A stretch of 42,569 nucleotides of DNA. Origin: Prevotella sp. CAG:732 (GTDB taxonomy: Bacteria; Bacteroidota; Bacteroidia; Bacteroidales; Bacteroidaceae). Below, piece after piece: positions 33,492-41,495 of the stretch. The stretch's first letter is position 1; each line of letters begins with the position of its first letter. A program made the position numbers and the translations under genes. The notes under the pieces were generated by a model. The model was not told where the DNA came from. It worked only from the letters and a program-made list of their open reading frames with translations, and ran no database searches. The stretch lies in assembly GCA_000436035.1 (NCBI GenBank), contig FR893281.1, forward strand, positions 1 to 42,569. Direction: 5' to 3'.

Positions 33492-34574
33492 TTACTCTAT
33501 CACTATCGTATTATCTTTCACCTTCACATTGATATCTGAAGAGGCATTGAGAAGCTTCAACGCTTCCTCCAAACTATCATTCATATTGCACATATAGTGG
33601 AAATGCTTGTTGAGCAACTGCTCGTCTCGACAGACCACATTCACATTATATACCCTACCCAACTGCTGCAATATCGTGCGAAGAGAGGCATTGTCAAAAT
33701 AAAGAATGCCATCCTTCCAACTCGTGAAATCCTTTGGATTCACATTCTGTACCATCACATTGCCATGATCGATATAAGCATCTTGATTAGGAGCTATCTT
33801 TACCTTATTATTATTTAAAGATACCTCCACCGAACCTCGTACCAAGGTAACATGCACATCTTCATTGTCATAACAACGCAAGTTGAACTCCGTACCCAAC
33901 ACCTTGGTTGCTACAGAATTAGTCTTGATGACAAAAGGCAACGAAGCATCATGATGCACCTTGAAATACCCCTCGCCACAAAACTCGACATTGCGATTGT
34001 CCTTGCCAAAATTCTCAGCATACTTCAATACACTCTTTGCATTGAGATATACTTCCGTACCATCAGGCAAGGTGACATTCTTCTGCTCACCAGCCGCTAT
34101 CGTAATCATATTATAAACGATATGGGTACGACAGTCTTTCTCTTTGACAACTATTGGTGCTTCTACATTCGTAGAAACGGAATCCCCGGCAACAGCAACC
34201 TGCTGTCGGCTTGCCCTCTTAGACTCTTGACCCGTCCATAAGAACAATAGCAAGGTTACTGCGGCAGCTCCAGCCATCACATACTTGAGGATAGAATACC
34301 ACCGAGCATGAGACTCATTGTCGTCCTCCTCACTAGCAATTCTTGCAGATGGCTGAGTATCTCCAAAGAGATGCGTTTGCTCAAATTGGCTCCAAGCTGC
34401 ATCTACATCTGGGGCTAATCCAGCCTTTCGATTGATGGCTTCATCCAGATCATTGATATCGCACAAGAAATCCATGCCCTCCTCATCTCTGAGCAGTGCT
34501 TCCAAACAATCTTCCTGACACATGGGACCATCGAGACTGTCTAAGACTTGTTGTTGAATATTCTGGTCTTCCAT
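33492..34574 (-). CDS. FecR-family anti-sigma factor (locus 2)
   Basis: A 360-residue single-pass inner-membrane regulator. The cytoplasmic part (about 1-93) is acidic, the membrane segment is at about 94-115 ('LKYVMAGAAAVTLLLFLW'), and the FecR domain contains 'NVTLPDGTEVYLNAKS'. The C-terminal DUF4974 domain contains 'ILYFDNASLRTILQQLGRVY'. It should hold the ECF factor encoded immediately upstream and release it when the STN domain of SusC 2 signals substrate. The gap to the ECF gene is 93 bp, the same as in locus 1. Confidence 0.94.
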   Translation of the reverse strand: MEDQNIQQQVLDSLDGPMCQEDCLEALLRDEEGMDFLCDINDLDEAINRKAGLAPDVDAAWSQFEQTHLFGDTQPSARIASEEDDNESHARWYSILKYVMAGAAAVTLLLFLWTGQESKRASRQQVAVAGDSVSTNVEAPIVVKEKDCRTHIVYNMITIAAGEQKNVTLPDGTEVYLNAKSVLKYAENFGKDNRNVEFCGEGYFKVHHDASLPFVIKTNSVATKVLGTEFNLRCYDNEDVHVTLVRGSVEVSLNNNKVKIAPNQDAYIDHGNVMVQNVNPKDFTSWKDGILYFDNASLRTILQQLGRVYNVNVVCRDEQLLNKHFHYMCNMNDSLEEALKLLNASSDINVKVKDNTIVIE

Positions 34575-34667
34575 CGTTTCTTTTTAGTATTTATAAAACG
34601 AACTTACTTGAAAATACGACACCTTATTTTCTTTATAATTAGTTACAATACGTTAAGTTTGGTAAAA

Positions 34668-35162
34668 CTAATGAGCTTTAAACTTTTGCCGCATGTAACT
34701 CAGGGCTTGCATGATGTGCTTCTTGACCGCACTTTCACTGATGCCCAACTCCTCGGCTACTTCCCGATATTTCTTACGCTGTACATAGCACATCGTCACT
34801 ATCTGCTGGGTACGTGGAGTCAACTCGTCCAAGGAACGCATGATGGTTTGTATCTTCTCTTCATGCAAATCCACCTCTTCGGGATTGAAACTTTGCTTGC
34901 CAACCGCCATTACGCTCGCCTGCACATATCGACTACGGATGTTTTGCTTTCGGATATAGTCGAGACAGACATTTTTCACCGCCGTCAAGAGATAAGAAGA
35001 CAACTTGTCCACGTCGCTATCTTGCAATCGACGCCAAACCAGTTCGAAAGCATCAGCAACAACATCCTTGCTTGCCTCGTCATCATGCAAAATGCGCAAG
35101 GCAAGATAGTAGGCTTTGCCATAGTTGTCCCTAAATAATTGTTCGAAACTAGCTTTGTCCAT
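34668..35162 (-). CDS. ECF RNA polymerase sigma factor (transport locus 2)
   Basis: A 164-residue sigma factor. Region 2 begins 'FEQLFRDNYGKAYYLALRIL' and continues 'ASKDVVADAFELVWRRL'. Region 4 is 'KKYREVAEELGISESAVKKHIMQAL'. It pairs with the FecR protein downstream and probably transcribes the susCD-tlpA genes of this locus. It is shorter than, but clearly related to, the factor at 8430 ('VDKLSSYL' is shared with 'LDKVSSYL'). Confidence 0.95.
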   Translation of the reverse strand: MDKASFEQLFRDNYGKAYYLALRILHDDEASKDVVADAFELVWRRLQDSDVDKLSSYLLTAVKNVCLDYIRKQNIRSRYVQASVMAVGKQSFNPEEVDLHEEKIQTIMRSLDELTPRTQQIVTMCYVQRKKYREVAEELGISESAVKKHIMQALSYMRQKFKAH

Positions 35163-35218
35163 TCTCTTCTTATCTTCACTCTCTACAATGGAGACTTGTC
35201 CATTGCCAAATAAAAGTA

Positions 35219-35252
35219 CAGCCTTGCTCTATTTCGAAATAAAACAAGGCTG
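35219..35252 (-). terminator. Terminator of the GH3/Ig-like/DUF3108 operon
   Basis: CAGCCTTG (35219-35226) pairs with CAAGGCTG (35245-35252), with an inner palindrome TATTTCGAAATA. It lies 24 bp beyond the DUF3108 stop codon on the - strand and separates that operon from the ECF gene. A smaller inverted repeat, CAATGG/CCATTG, is at 35186-35205 in the ECF leader. Confidence 0.65.
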
Positions 35253-35275
35253 CACACGATATAAAACTTCGTAAG

Positions 35276-36088
35276 TTATTTCACCTGTGAAGTAACAGGA
35301 TTTCTCACTCCCTTCATGCCAATCAAGAATGCCTTTGCACTACCAAACTTCAAGAACATATCCAAGCGTACTGGAATATGGTTTTCATCATCGGTGACAT
35401 AGAAGTCCACGATACGCTTGTACTTACCATCCTCATACTCCATATAGGAAAGGCGCAAACAGCGATATTTCACGCCATTGTCTGCCTTGATAGTTTCCTT
35501 ACCAGAAAATCTTATTTGGGCTGGTGTCCTGCCATTTCCATCGACGATAGGGAATTTGACGACATAACCCTTCTTCCAGTTGGCAGGATCGAAACTACGG
35601 GCACGGAGGAAGATGTTCAGCATGTCAAATACGCAATCATCATAGCTGACTTTCTTCCAGGAATGAGAACCGTCATTACGCTGACGATGCATCTTGACAT
35701 GACACTTGCCGCCAGAATAGCTGTAGAAATCCTCATCTACCGTATATCGCTTGCCCTCACGAGCTCCCTTGCGGAAATACATCGGAGACATATCGGTACC
35801 CGTATAGCTCAAAAGCGTATCACGAAGGACAAAGAAATCATCTACCTTGTGATTTCCTCTCGTCACCAATGAGGTGCGATAAGCGGGCTTGCCATGCTTG
35901 GTACTCTGCACAATAGACATGCTGGCTGTACCAGCCTTCACCCACACAAACTTCCAGTTGTAATACAAATTGTAAGTGAGAAACTCACCCGACTTGAAGG
36001 CAGTATTACGGAAAGTACACTGGGCAGACACTGTAGTGCTGACCATCAGCAGTAATACTGCTATCCACAATGACTTCATTCTTTTCAT
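35276..36088 (-). CDS. DUF3108 periplasmic protein
   Basis: A 270-residue exported protein with a signal peptide ending at 'TVSAQ' (about 23). The DUF3108 fold is recognisable from 'FKSGEFLTYNLYYNWKFVWVKAGTASM', with repeated beta strands and 'IVDFYVTDDENHIPVRLDM' near the end. The family is common in Bacteroidota and Proteobacteria and is of unknown function, presumably a lipocalin-like beta-barrel in the periplasm. It starts 6 bp after the Ig-like lipoprotein gene, so the two are co-transcribed. A second Met at codon 4 is possible. Confidence 0.9.
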   Translation of the reverse strand: MKRMKSLWIAVLLLMVSTTVSAQCTFRNTAFKSGEFLTYNLYYNWKFVWVKAGTASMSIVQSTKHGKPAYRTSLVTRGNHKVDDFFVLRDTLLSYTGTDMSPMYFRKGAREGKRYTVDEDFYSYSGGKCHVKMHRQRNDGSHSWKKVSYDDCVFDMLNIFLRARSFDPANWKKGYVVKFPIVDGNGRTPAQIRFSGKETIKADNGVKYRCLRLSYMEYEDGKYKRIVDFYVTDDENHIPVRLDMFLKFGSAKAFLIGMKGVRNPVTSQVK

Positions 36089-36094
36089 AGTTCA

Positions 36095-38071
36095 TCATAT
36101 TTTAGGAATGTATTGTATGCCAAGTTTCTTGGCACGCTCTACATTCTGGTTCTTTACTTTTTTCTCCTTGTCTGGCTTCTGCTTGGTGATGGCACCTGGC
36201 TTCTGGCGTGACAATGGTTTCTCCTTAGGATCCCAAGATTCCGTGACATCCCACTTCGCCTTACATTCGATAGCTCCAGGATAGTAATATACTTCTTCTG
36301 CCTGCTGGTCTTCATCATAACAGCCCGTATCCCACTTGCCGTTATTGTTGCGATCCACTATCAGGCGCAAGTAATATTTCTGTGGCTTCAGATAATAAAA
36401 TTCTGCCACACCATTGATGGCCTTCACTTCCTTGACTACCTGATCCTGACCATTGAGCAACTGTACAAGCAGCGGTTCGTCAGTCAAACTGGTGATATTG
36501 ACCAGAAGAGTACCATACTCATCCAGCGAAGATACCTTGAATCCCTGTTTGATAGCCGTGGTAGCCAATCCGTAGATGTCTTCGAAAGCCGCAGAATCTA
36601 CTTCCAGACTATATTCGATATTCGGACGCCATTCGCCTCGCAACTCATATTCCCTCAACTTATTCGGAACCGGCTTAAACTCGAAAGGTGCCCGATACCA
36701 GAGCGTATCATGCTTGGCATAAAGATGAATGCCTGCCGTATCTGCCTTTGAGAGAGGCGTAGGGAACGTAAATCGGATGTTCTTATCCGGATCCAACTGG
36801 GATGAGACACCCACCTGCACTTCCAATGGCTTGAGAGGCATGATGGAATCGTAAGGCTCTCCTTTCTTCTTGAGTTTTTCCTGTTTCTTTGTCCAGTCTT
36901 CCAGTTCCTTATTGAGCTGTTTCTGTCGCTTGGCGTATGGAGTCTTTGCCAATATCTCCAATGTATCAAGCTTATTCACCAATACGCCGGTACTGTCGGT
37001 CATGCGATAAGCCAATTCCATCCGCAGCGTGTCCTGATTGACCAACGCAGTATCTTTCAACCAGTAAGTAAGGGTATCCTTCTTCTCTACTGCCTCCAGC
37101 AGGAAAGCATCTTTCTCATTGAAATTCAGACCCTTGATGGTAGGCAGGATGCTATCTCCATAACTGAAGAAGAGAGAGAAATTGTTGGGTTCCTTGCGCT
37201 CTGACTTCAGAAAATAACGGTCGGTAAGCGTTTCGGTGAATGCTCTCAGCACAATATCGTCTGGATAGAAATGGGTGTAATCCACCTGGGCGATAGACTT
37301 GATATGAAGGGTATCAATCCAAGTGGTATCCTGTCTGACGTCCGGCTTGCAGGAAGGTACGATGATGTCATGAGAGAAAGCTAATTTCTCGCTTTTCTGA
37401 TTGAACATATAGTTGCCATCCATATCCTGCAAGGCATAGATGCGATAAGAGCCTGGTGCAATACCCTTCACTACGAAACGGCCACGGCTATCCGTACGGC
37501 TCACTCGGAGCATCGGCTTGGTCTTGAATGCCGAATCAGCCTGATCGCTATACAGACCCACCAAAATACCCTTGATCGGTTCCAGATTTTCTGCTTCGAG
37601 CACATATCCGGATACTTCCATGGTGTCGATAGCCTCGCCCGTAGAAAAACTATAGGTGAAGTTACCCATCGGATTGTTCTCATTGTTATCGCTGATAGCA
37701 TCAGAGAAATCAATGGTATAAGTCGTATTCGGCTTCAGGGAATCGACCAGAGAGACGGTGATTTTCTTACCCGCAGCCTTGATTTCTGGAGCCTCCAACT
37801 GAGGTGGAGACACGATGACTTTCTCAGAAGGATTGTCGAGCTTGATAAACTCATCGAAGTAGATGCTTACTTTCTTGCTCTTCACCCCTACTCCGCCATC
37901 TGCCGGGTCGGCACCTATCACCTTAGGCGGAGTTTCATCATACCATCCTCCGTCTGGCTGCCCCATCTTGGCACAGGAAACCAAAAGCAGAAAAGCAAGC
38001 AGATAGAGAGGCAAAAACAGAGTTTTTTCCTTCTGGCTGTTTCCAACTAAAAAATCTAATATCTTCTTCAT
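36095..38071 (-). CDS. Ig-like (Big_5) domain lipoprotein
   Basis: A 658-residue lipoprotein. A hydrophobic stretch ends in 'LLLVSC' with Cys33, followed by 'KMGQPDGGWYDETPPKVIGADP'-like sequence, the standard beginning of the Bacteroidota family with an SbsA-type Ig-like domain (about 48-140, to 'NFTYSFSTG'). A carboxypeptidase-regulatory-like segment ('GYVLEAENLEPIKGILVGLY') and further beta-rich repeats follow; the C terminus is Lys-rich. It is probably attached to the outer membrane and may be structural. Function is unknown. It follows the GH3-like gene by 68 bp. Confidence 0.9.
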   Translation of the reverse strand: MKKILDFLVGNSQKEKTLFLPLYLLAFLLLVSCAKMGQPDGGWYDETPPKVIGADPADGGVGVKSKKVSIYFDEFIKLDNPSEKVIVSPPQLEAPEIKAAGKKITVSLVDSLKPNTTYTIDFSDAISDNNENNPMGNFTYSFSTGEAIDTMEVSGYVLEAENLEPIKGILVGLYSDQADSAFKTKPMLRVSRTDSRGRFVVKGIAPGSYRIYALQDMDGNYMFNQKSEKLAFSHDIIVPSCKPDVRQDTTWIDTLHIKSIAQVDYTHFYPDDIVLRAFTETLTDRYFLKSERKEPNNFSLFFSYGDSILPTIKGLNFNEKDAFLLEAVEKKDTLTYWLKDTALVNQDTLRMELAYRMTDSTGVLVNKLDTLEILAKTPYAKRQKQLNKELEDWTKKQEKLKKKGEPYDSIMPLKPLEVQVGVSSQLDPDKNIRFTFPTPLSKADTAGIHLYAKHDTLWYRAPFEFKPVPNKLREYELRGEWRPNIEYSLEVDSAAFEDIYGLATTAIKQGFKVSSLDEYGTLLVNITSLTDEPLLVQLLNGQDQVVKEVKAINGVAEFYYLKPQKYYLRLIVDRNNNGKWDTGCYDEDQQAEEVYYYPGAIECKAKWDVTESWDPKEKPLSRQKPGAITKQKPDKEKKVKNQNVERAKKLGIQYIPKI

Positions 38072-38139
38072 TATTCTTACCTTTCTGCTAATTATTCTTA
38101 TCCTTTAATATATCATAAACTTCCGGATGAAGCCATGAT

Positions 38140-39648
38140 TTACTGATTCATCTGGAGCATCTCGTCGATATTCTTACGGCTGTTGCTCAGACGAGGTATC
38201 TTATGCTGTCCACCCAACTTGCCCTTGCTCTTGAGCCAGTCGTTGAAGAGATTAGGACGGGCCTTCACAATCTCCAGATGCTGGAGAGTAACATCGTGGA
38301 AGCGCTTTGCCTCATAATCACTGTTGATTTCCTGCAGATGCTGATCCAACAATGTGGCAAACTCATCGAGACTTGCCGGTTCCTTAGAGAACTCTATCAG
38401 CCACTGATGACGGCACTTTGCATTACTGTCCATAAACACAGGTGCTGCCGTATATTCTGCCACCTGGGCTCCTGTCTTATCACAAGCATACTTCAGTCCC
38501 TTCTCGGCATTGTCCATAATCAGTTCTTCGCCAAAGGCATTGATGAAATACTTGGTACGACCCGTGATGACAAACTTATATGGATTCTTGCTGGTAAACA
38601 TGACTGTATCACCAATGAGATAGCGCCACAATCCACAGGAAGTAGTAATAACCATCGCATAGTTCTTGCCTATCTCCACTCCCTGCAATGGCACTACGGT
38701 AGGATTGTCGGTACCAAATTCATCCATCGGGATAAATTCATAGAAGACATCATAATCCACCATGAGCGACATGGAAGGGTCTGACGGATCATCCTGCAAA
38801 CCGAAGAATCCCTCGCTGGCATTATAGGTTTCCATATAATGCATGTTAGGAGAAGTGATGAGCTGCTCATACTGCTGGCGATAAGGAGTAAAAGCGATAC
38901 CGCCATGGAAGAAGACCTCCAGATTAGGCCATACCTCCTCCAGATGCTTCTTGCCGGAAAGTTCCATCACACGAACCAATACGCTGAGCATCCAACTTGG
39001 AACACCCGAGATATTGGTTACGTTCTTATTCATCGTTTCACGGGCAATGCGGTCGCGTTTCACCTCGAAATCGCTCAGAAGAGCTGTCTGCTTCTTTGGA
39101 ACACGCACCAGATTGGCAAGTGGATTGATATTTTCGATGAGGATGGCACTCAGGTCTCCCACCAGACTTCCCTCTACATTATAATTAGGTGAATGGCTGC
39201 CGCCGAGAATCAGACTCTTGCCATCAAACAGTTTACTTTTCGGATTATTACGGAGATAATATGCCACAGCATCAAAGCCACCGGCATAGTGGATGCCATG
39301 CAATCCGTCTCGTGAAACAGGGATAAACTTACTCTTGTCATTGGTAGTACCAGACGACTTAGCATACCATTTCACGGTTCCAGGCCAGAGAACATCCTGC
39401 TCTCCGTGGCGCATACGGTCGATATCCCCTTTCAGTTCCTCATAGGAATTGACAGGTACATTTTTTGCGAATTTCTCGTAACTATCAGTCGTATTTAGTA
39501 GATGCTTAACGCCATATTCTGTATTTTTGCCCTTATTGATAAGGTGCATGAGTACTTTATGCTGCATATGTTCTGCATCATAAAGGTACTTCTCCAACTC
39601 TTTTTGGCGAGGTTTGAAGACGTTGCTTACTATACTTGTTAAACTCAT
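38140..39648 (-). CDS. GH3 auxin-responsive-promoter-family (acyl-adenylating) protein
   Basis: A 502-residue cytoplasmic protein of the GH3 family, relatives of plant enzymes that adenylate carboxylic acids and link them to amino acids. ATP-binding features include 'WYAKSSGTTNDKSKFIPVS' (about 93-112) and 'YMETYNASEGFFGLQ' (about 270-284), then 'YRYLIGDTVMF'-type sequence ('LWRYLIGDTVMFTS') and the hinge 'GRTKYFINAFGEELI'. Bacteroidota carry this gene widely, with no settled substrate. A - strand box TAATTTTG (39675-39682) before the start fits a promoter. It is first in the operon with the Ig-like and DUF3108 genes. Confidence 0.93.
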   Translation of the reverse strand: MSLTSIVSNVFKPRQKELEKYLYDAEHMQHKVLMHLINKGKNTEYGVKHLLNTTDSYEKFAKNVPVNSYEELKGDIDRMRHGEQDVLWPGTVKWYAKSSGTTNDKSKFIPVSRDGLHGIHYAGGFDAVAYYLRNNPKSKLFDGKSLILGGSHSPNYNVEGSLVGDLSAILIENINPLANLVRVPKKQTALLSDFEVKRDRIARETMNKNVTNISGVPSWMLSVLVRVMELSGKKHLEEVWPNLEVFFHGGIAFTPYRQQYEQLITSPNMHYMETYNASEGFFGLQDDPSDPSMSLMVDYDVFYEFIPMDEFGTDNPTVVPLQGVEIGKNYAMVITTSCGLWRYLIGDTVMFTSKNPYKFVITGRTKYFINAFGEELIMDNAEKGLKYACDKTGAQVAEYTAAPVFMDSNAKCRHQWLIEFSKEPASLDEFATLLDQHLQEINSDYEAKRFHDVTLQHLEIVKARPNLFNDWLKSKGKLGGQHKIPRLSNSRKNIDEMLQMNQ

Positions 39649-39674
39649 ATATGATATTAATATCTTTTGAGTTG

Positions 39675-39682
39675 CAAAATTA
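39675..39682 (-). promoter_or_regulatory. -7 element of the GH3-like gene
   Basis: CAAAATTA reads TAATTTTG on the - strand, matching TAnnTTTG, 26 bp before the start codon. A palindrome GATATTAATATC (39653-39664) lies between it and the gene. Confidence 0.5.
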
Positions 39683-39868
39683 ACCTAAACTTTTCATATA
39701 GAGAAAGTTTTTACTATTTTTAATATTAAATATATGACTTTAAAAAGAAAAGAAGAATAACTAAGGCTCGGAATTCGCACTTTTTATTCGTAATAAAGCT
39801 CATTTTTCTTCAAGTCAATATAAAAATTATAGCAGTTCCCCAAAGCGGACACAATAAAAGATTCAACA

Positions 39869-39957
39869 GATAATCTGCGCTAACATACATTTTTACATAC
39901 ATTAGCGCAGATTATCCGTGAATAATTTGCGCTAATGACCACTTTTTTGTATCTTTG
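39869..39957 (+). promoter_or_regulatory. Promoter of the 40-kb ATPase with GCGCTAA inverted and direct repeats
   Basis: GATAATCTGCGCTAA (39869-39883) and its exact complement (39902-39916) form a 15-bp inverted repeat. A third, related copy, AATAATTTGCGCTAA (39921-39935), contains TTTG (39926-39929), 20 bp from TATCTTTG (39950-39957). Transcription should begin after 39957, which rules out the ATG at 39935 as a start. The part of the gap from 39683 to 39868 shows nothing else that I can support. Confidence 0.8.
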
Positions 39958-39979
39958 CGCAAAAAATAACGAATCAAAT

Positions 39980-41437
39980 ATGGAACAGGAGTTGGTAGGA
40001 AGAGAAGTCGAACTTGAAGACCTCAACAAATATTTAAACTCTGAAAGATCTGAGTTTATCGCCGTTTACGGAAGAAGACGTGTGGGAAAGACTTTTCTCA
40101 TAAGAAAAGCCGTAAAGGATCATTTTGCCTTTTTCATGACAGGAATGCATGGCGTTGGTAAAAGCGAACAACTTGTCAACTTTAGCATAGCTCTGCAAAA
40201 ATATACTCACTCTGCAACTCTACAAACTTTCAAGAGTTGGTTATTGGCATTCTATGGCCTTGAACAATATTTAGAATCACTCCCCCACGGCAAAAAAGTC
40301 ATTTTCATAGATGAATTGCCTTGGATGGATACTGCCAAATCTGGCTTTATCCCTGCATTGGAAAACTTTTGGAATAGTTGGGCTGTACTACGTAATGATA
40401 TCAAACTCATCGTTTGTGGCTCTGCCACTTCTTGGATGATCAACAACTTAATTCACAATCGTGGAGGATTACACAATCGCCTAACCCACCACTTGGTTCT
40501 TAAACCATTTACACTACATGAGTGTGAAGAATACTTCCAAACATATCACTTCGGATATAGCAGAAAACAAATAGCAGAATGCTATATGGTGATGGGTGGA
40601 ATACCGTATTATCTATCCATGATGGACAAATCGAAGAGCTTGGCACAAAACATTGACCAACTATTCTTTGCGGAAAATGCAGAATTAAAAGGTGAGTTCG
40701 ACGAACTATATCGTGCCTTATTCAAAAAATCTACCGACCATATTGCCGTGGTTACTACTCTTGCCAACAAGGGTATTGGCATGACACGTCAAGAATTGGT
40801 GAAATCGTCAGGTCTTACTGACAATGGAGCTTTCTCCACGGTATTAGAGGAGTTGGAACAATGCGGTTTCATCCGTTTATATGAACCATTCTCCACCAGC
40901 ACCAGAATGAGCGGTGATTCTCGTCAGAAACGAAATACACTATTTCAATTGATAGATTTCTACACGCTCTTCTACTTCAAATTCATCAAGCACAATAAAT
41001 ACCAAGACTCTCATTTCTGGTCTTCATCACAAAATACGCCTATGCACCATACATGGATAGGACTATCATTTGAAATGCTCTGCCTAAACCATATAGAGAG
41101 CATCAAACAGTCCCTCGGCATATCGGGTGTTCAAACGATAGTATGTTCCTGGCGTAGCAACAAAACAGAAAAGGGCGCGCAAATCGACTTACTTATAGAT
41201 CGCAAAGATGAAACCATCAATCTCTGTGAAATTAAATTCTATAATGGTCCATTTGAGATTAGTAAGGAATACGAAGAAAAGTTGCAAAATAAAATCAGTA
41301 CATTCTTAGAAGAAACAAAAACTAAAAAATCTCTCATCCTTACATTCATTACTTCCTTTGGGATAAAGGAGAATAAACACAGCGATATCGTGCAAAAACA
41401 AATCACAATGGATGATTTATTTGCGCAAAAAATATGA
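39980..41437 (+). CDS. P-loop ATPase with C-terminal DUF234 nuclease-like domain
   Basis: A 485-residue archaeal-type ATPase. Walker A is GRRRVGKT (31-38), Walker B is 'KVIFIDELPWMD' and the sensor is 'LIVCGSATSWM'. A winged helix follows (about 275-320, 'MTRQELVKSSGLTDNGAFSTVLEEL'). The DUF234 domain has a PD-(D/E)xK-type core with Asp in 'AQIDLLIDRK' and ExK in 'LCEIKFYNG'. The frame extends upstream to ATG 39935, but the promoter -7 box lies after that codon, so ATG 39980 (MEQELVGREVEL) is the start. It stands alone between the GH3-like gene and rnc. Function is unknown. Confidence 0.9.
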   Translation: MEQELVGREVELEDLNKYLNSERSEFIAVYGRRRVGKTFLIRKAVKDHFAFFMTGMHGVGKSEQLVNFSIALQKYTHSATLQTFKSWLLAFYGLEQYLESLPHGKKVIFIDELPWMDTAKSGFIPALENFWNSWAVLRNDIKLIVCGSATSWMINNLIHNRGGLHNRLTHHLVLKPFTLHECEEYFQTYHFGYSRKQIAECYMVMGGIPYYLSMMDKSKSLAQNIDQLFFAENAELKGEFDELYRALFKKSTDHIAVVTTLANKGIGMTRQELVKSSGLTDNGAFSTVLEELEQCGFIRLYEPFSTSTRMSGDSRQKRNTLFQLIDFYTLFYFKFIKHNKYQDSHFWSSSQNTPMHHTWIGLSFEMLCLNHIESIKQSLGISGVQTIVCSWRSNKTEKGAQIDLLIDRKDETINLCEIKFYNGPFEISKEYEEKLQNKISTFLEETKTKKSLILTFITSFGIKENKHSDIVQKQITMDDLFAQKI

Positions 41438-41444
41438 TAATACC

Positions 41445-41487
41445 AATAAAGGCTTTAGTGATTGTCTATTTCACTAAAGCCTTTATT
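41445..41487. terminator. Bidirectional terminator between the ATPase and rnc
   Basis: AATAAAGGCTTTAGTG (41445-41460) and its exact complement (41472-41487) form a 16-bp stem with an 11-base loop, between two convergent genes and within 10 bp of both stops. Confidence 0.85.
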
Positions 41488-41495
41488 GTCTGCTT

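Noticed and set aside
39935..39979. Earlier ATG for the 40-kb ATPase
   Set aside because: The -7 box at 39950-39957 lies after this codon, so it should not be transcribed. The protein from 39980 starts like its family.
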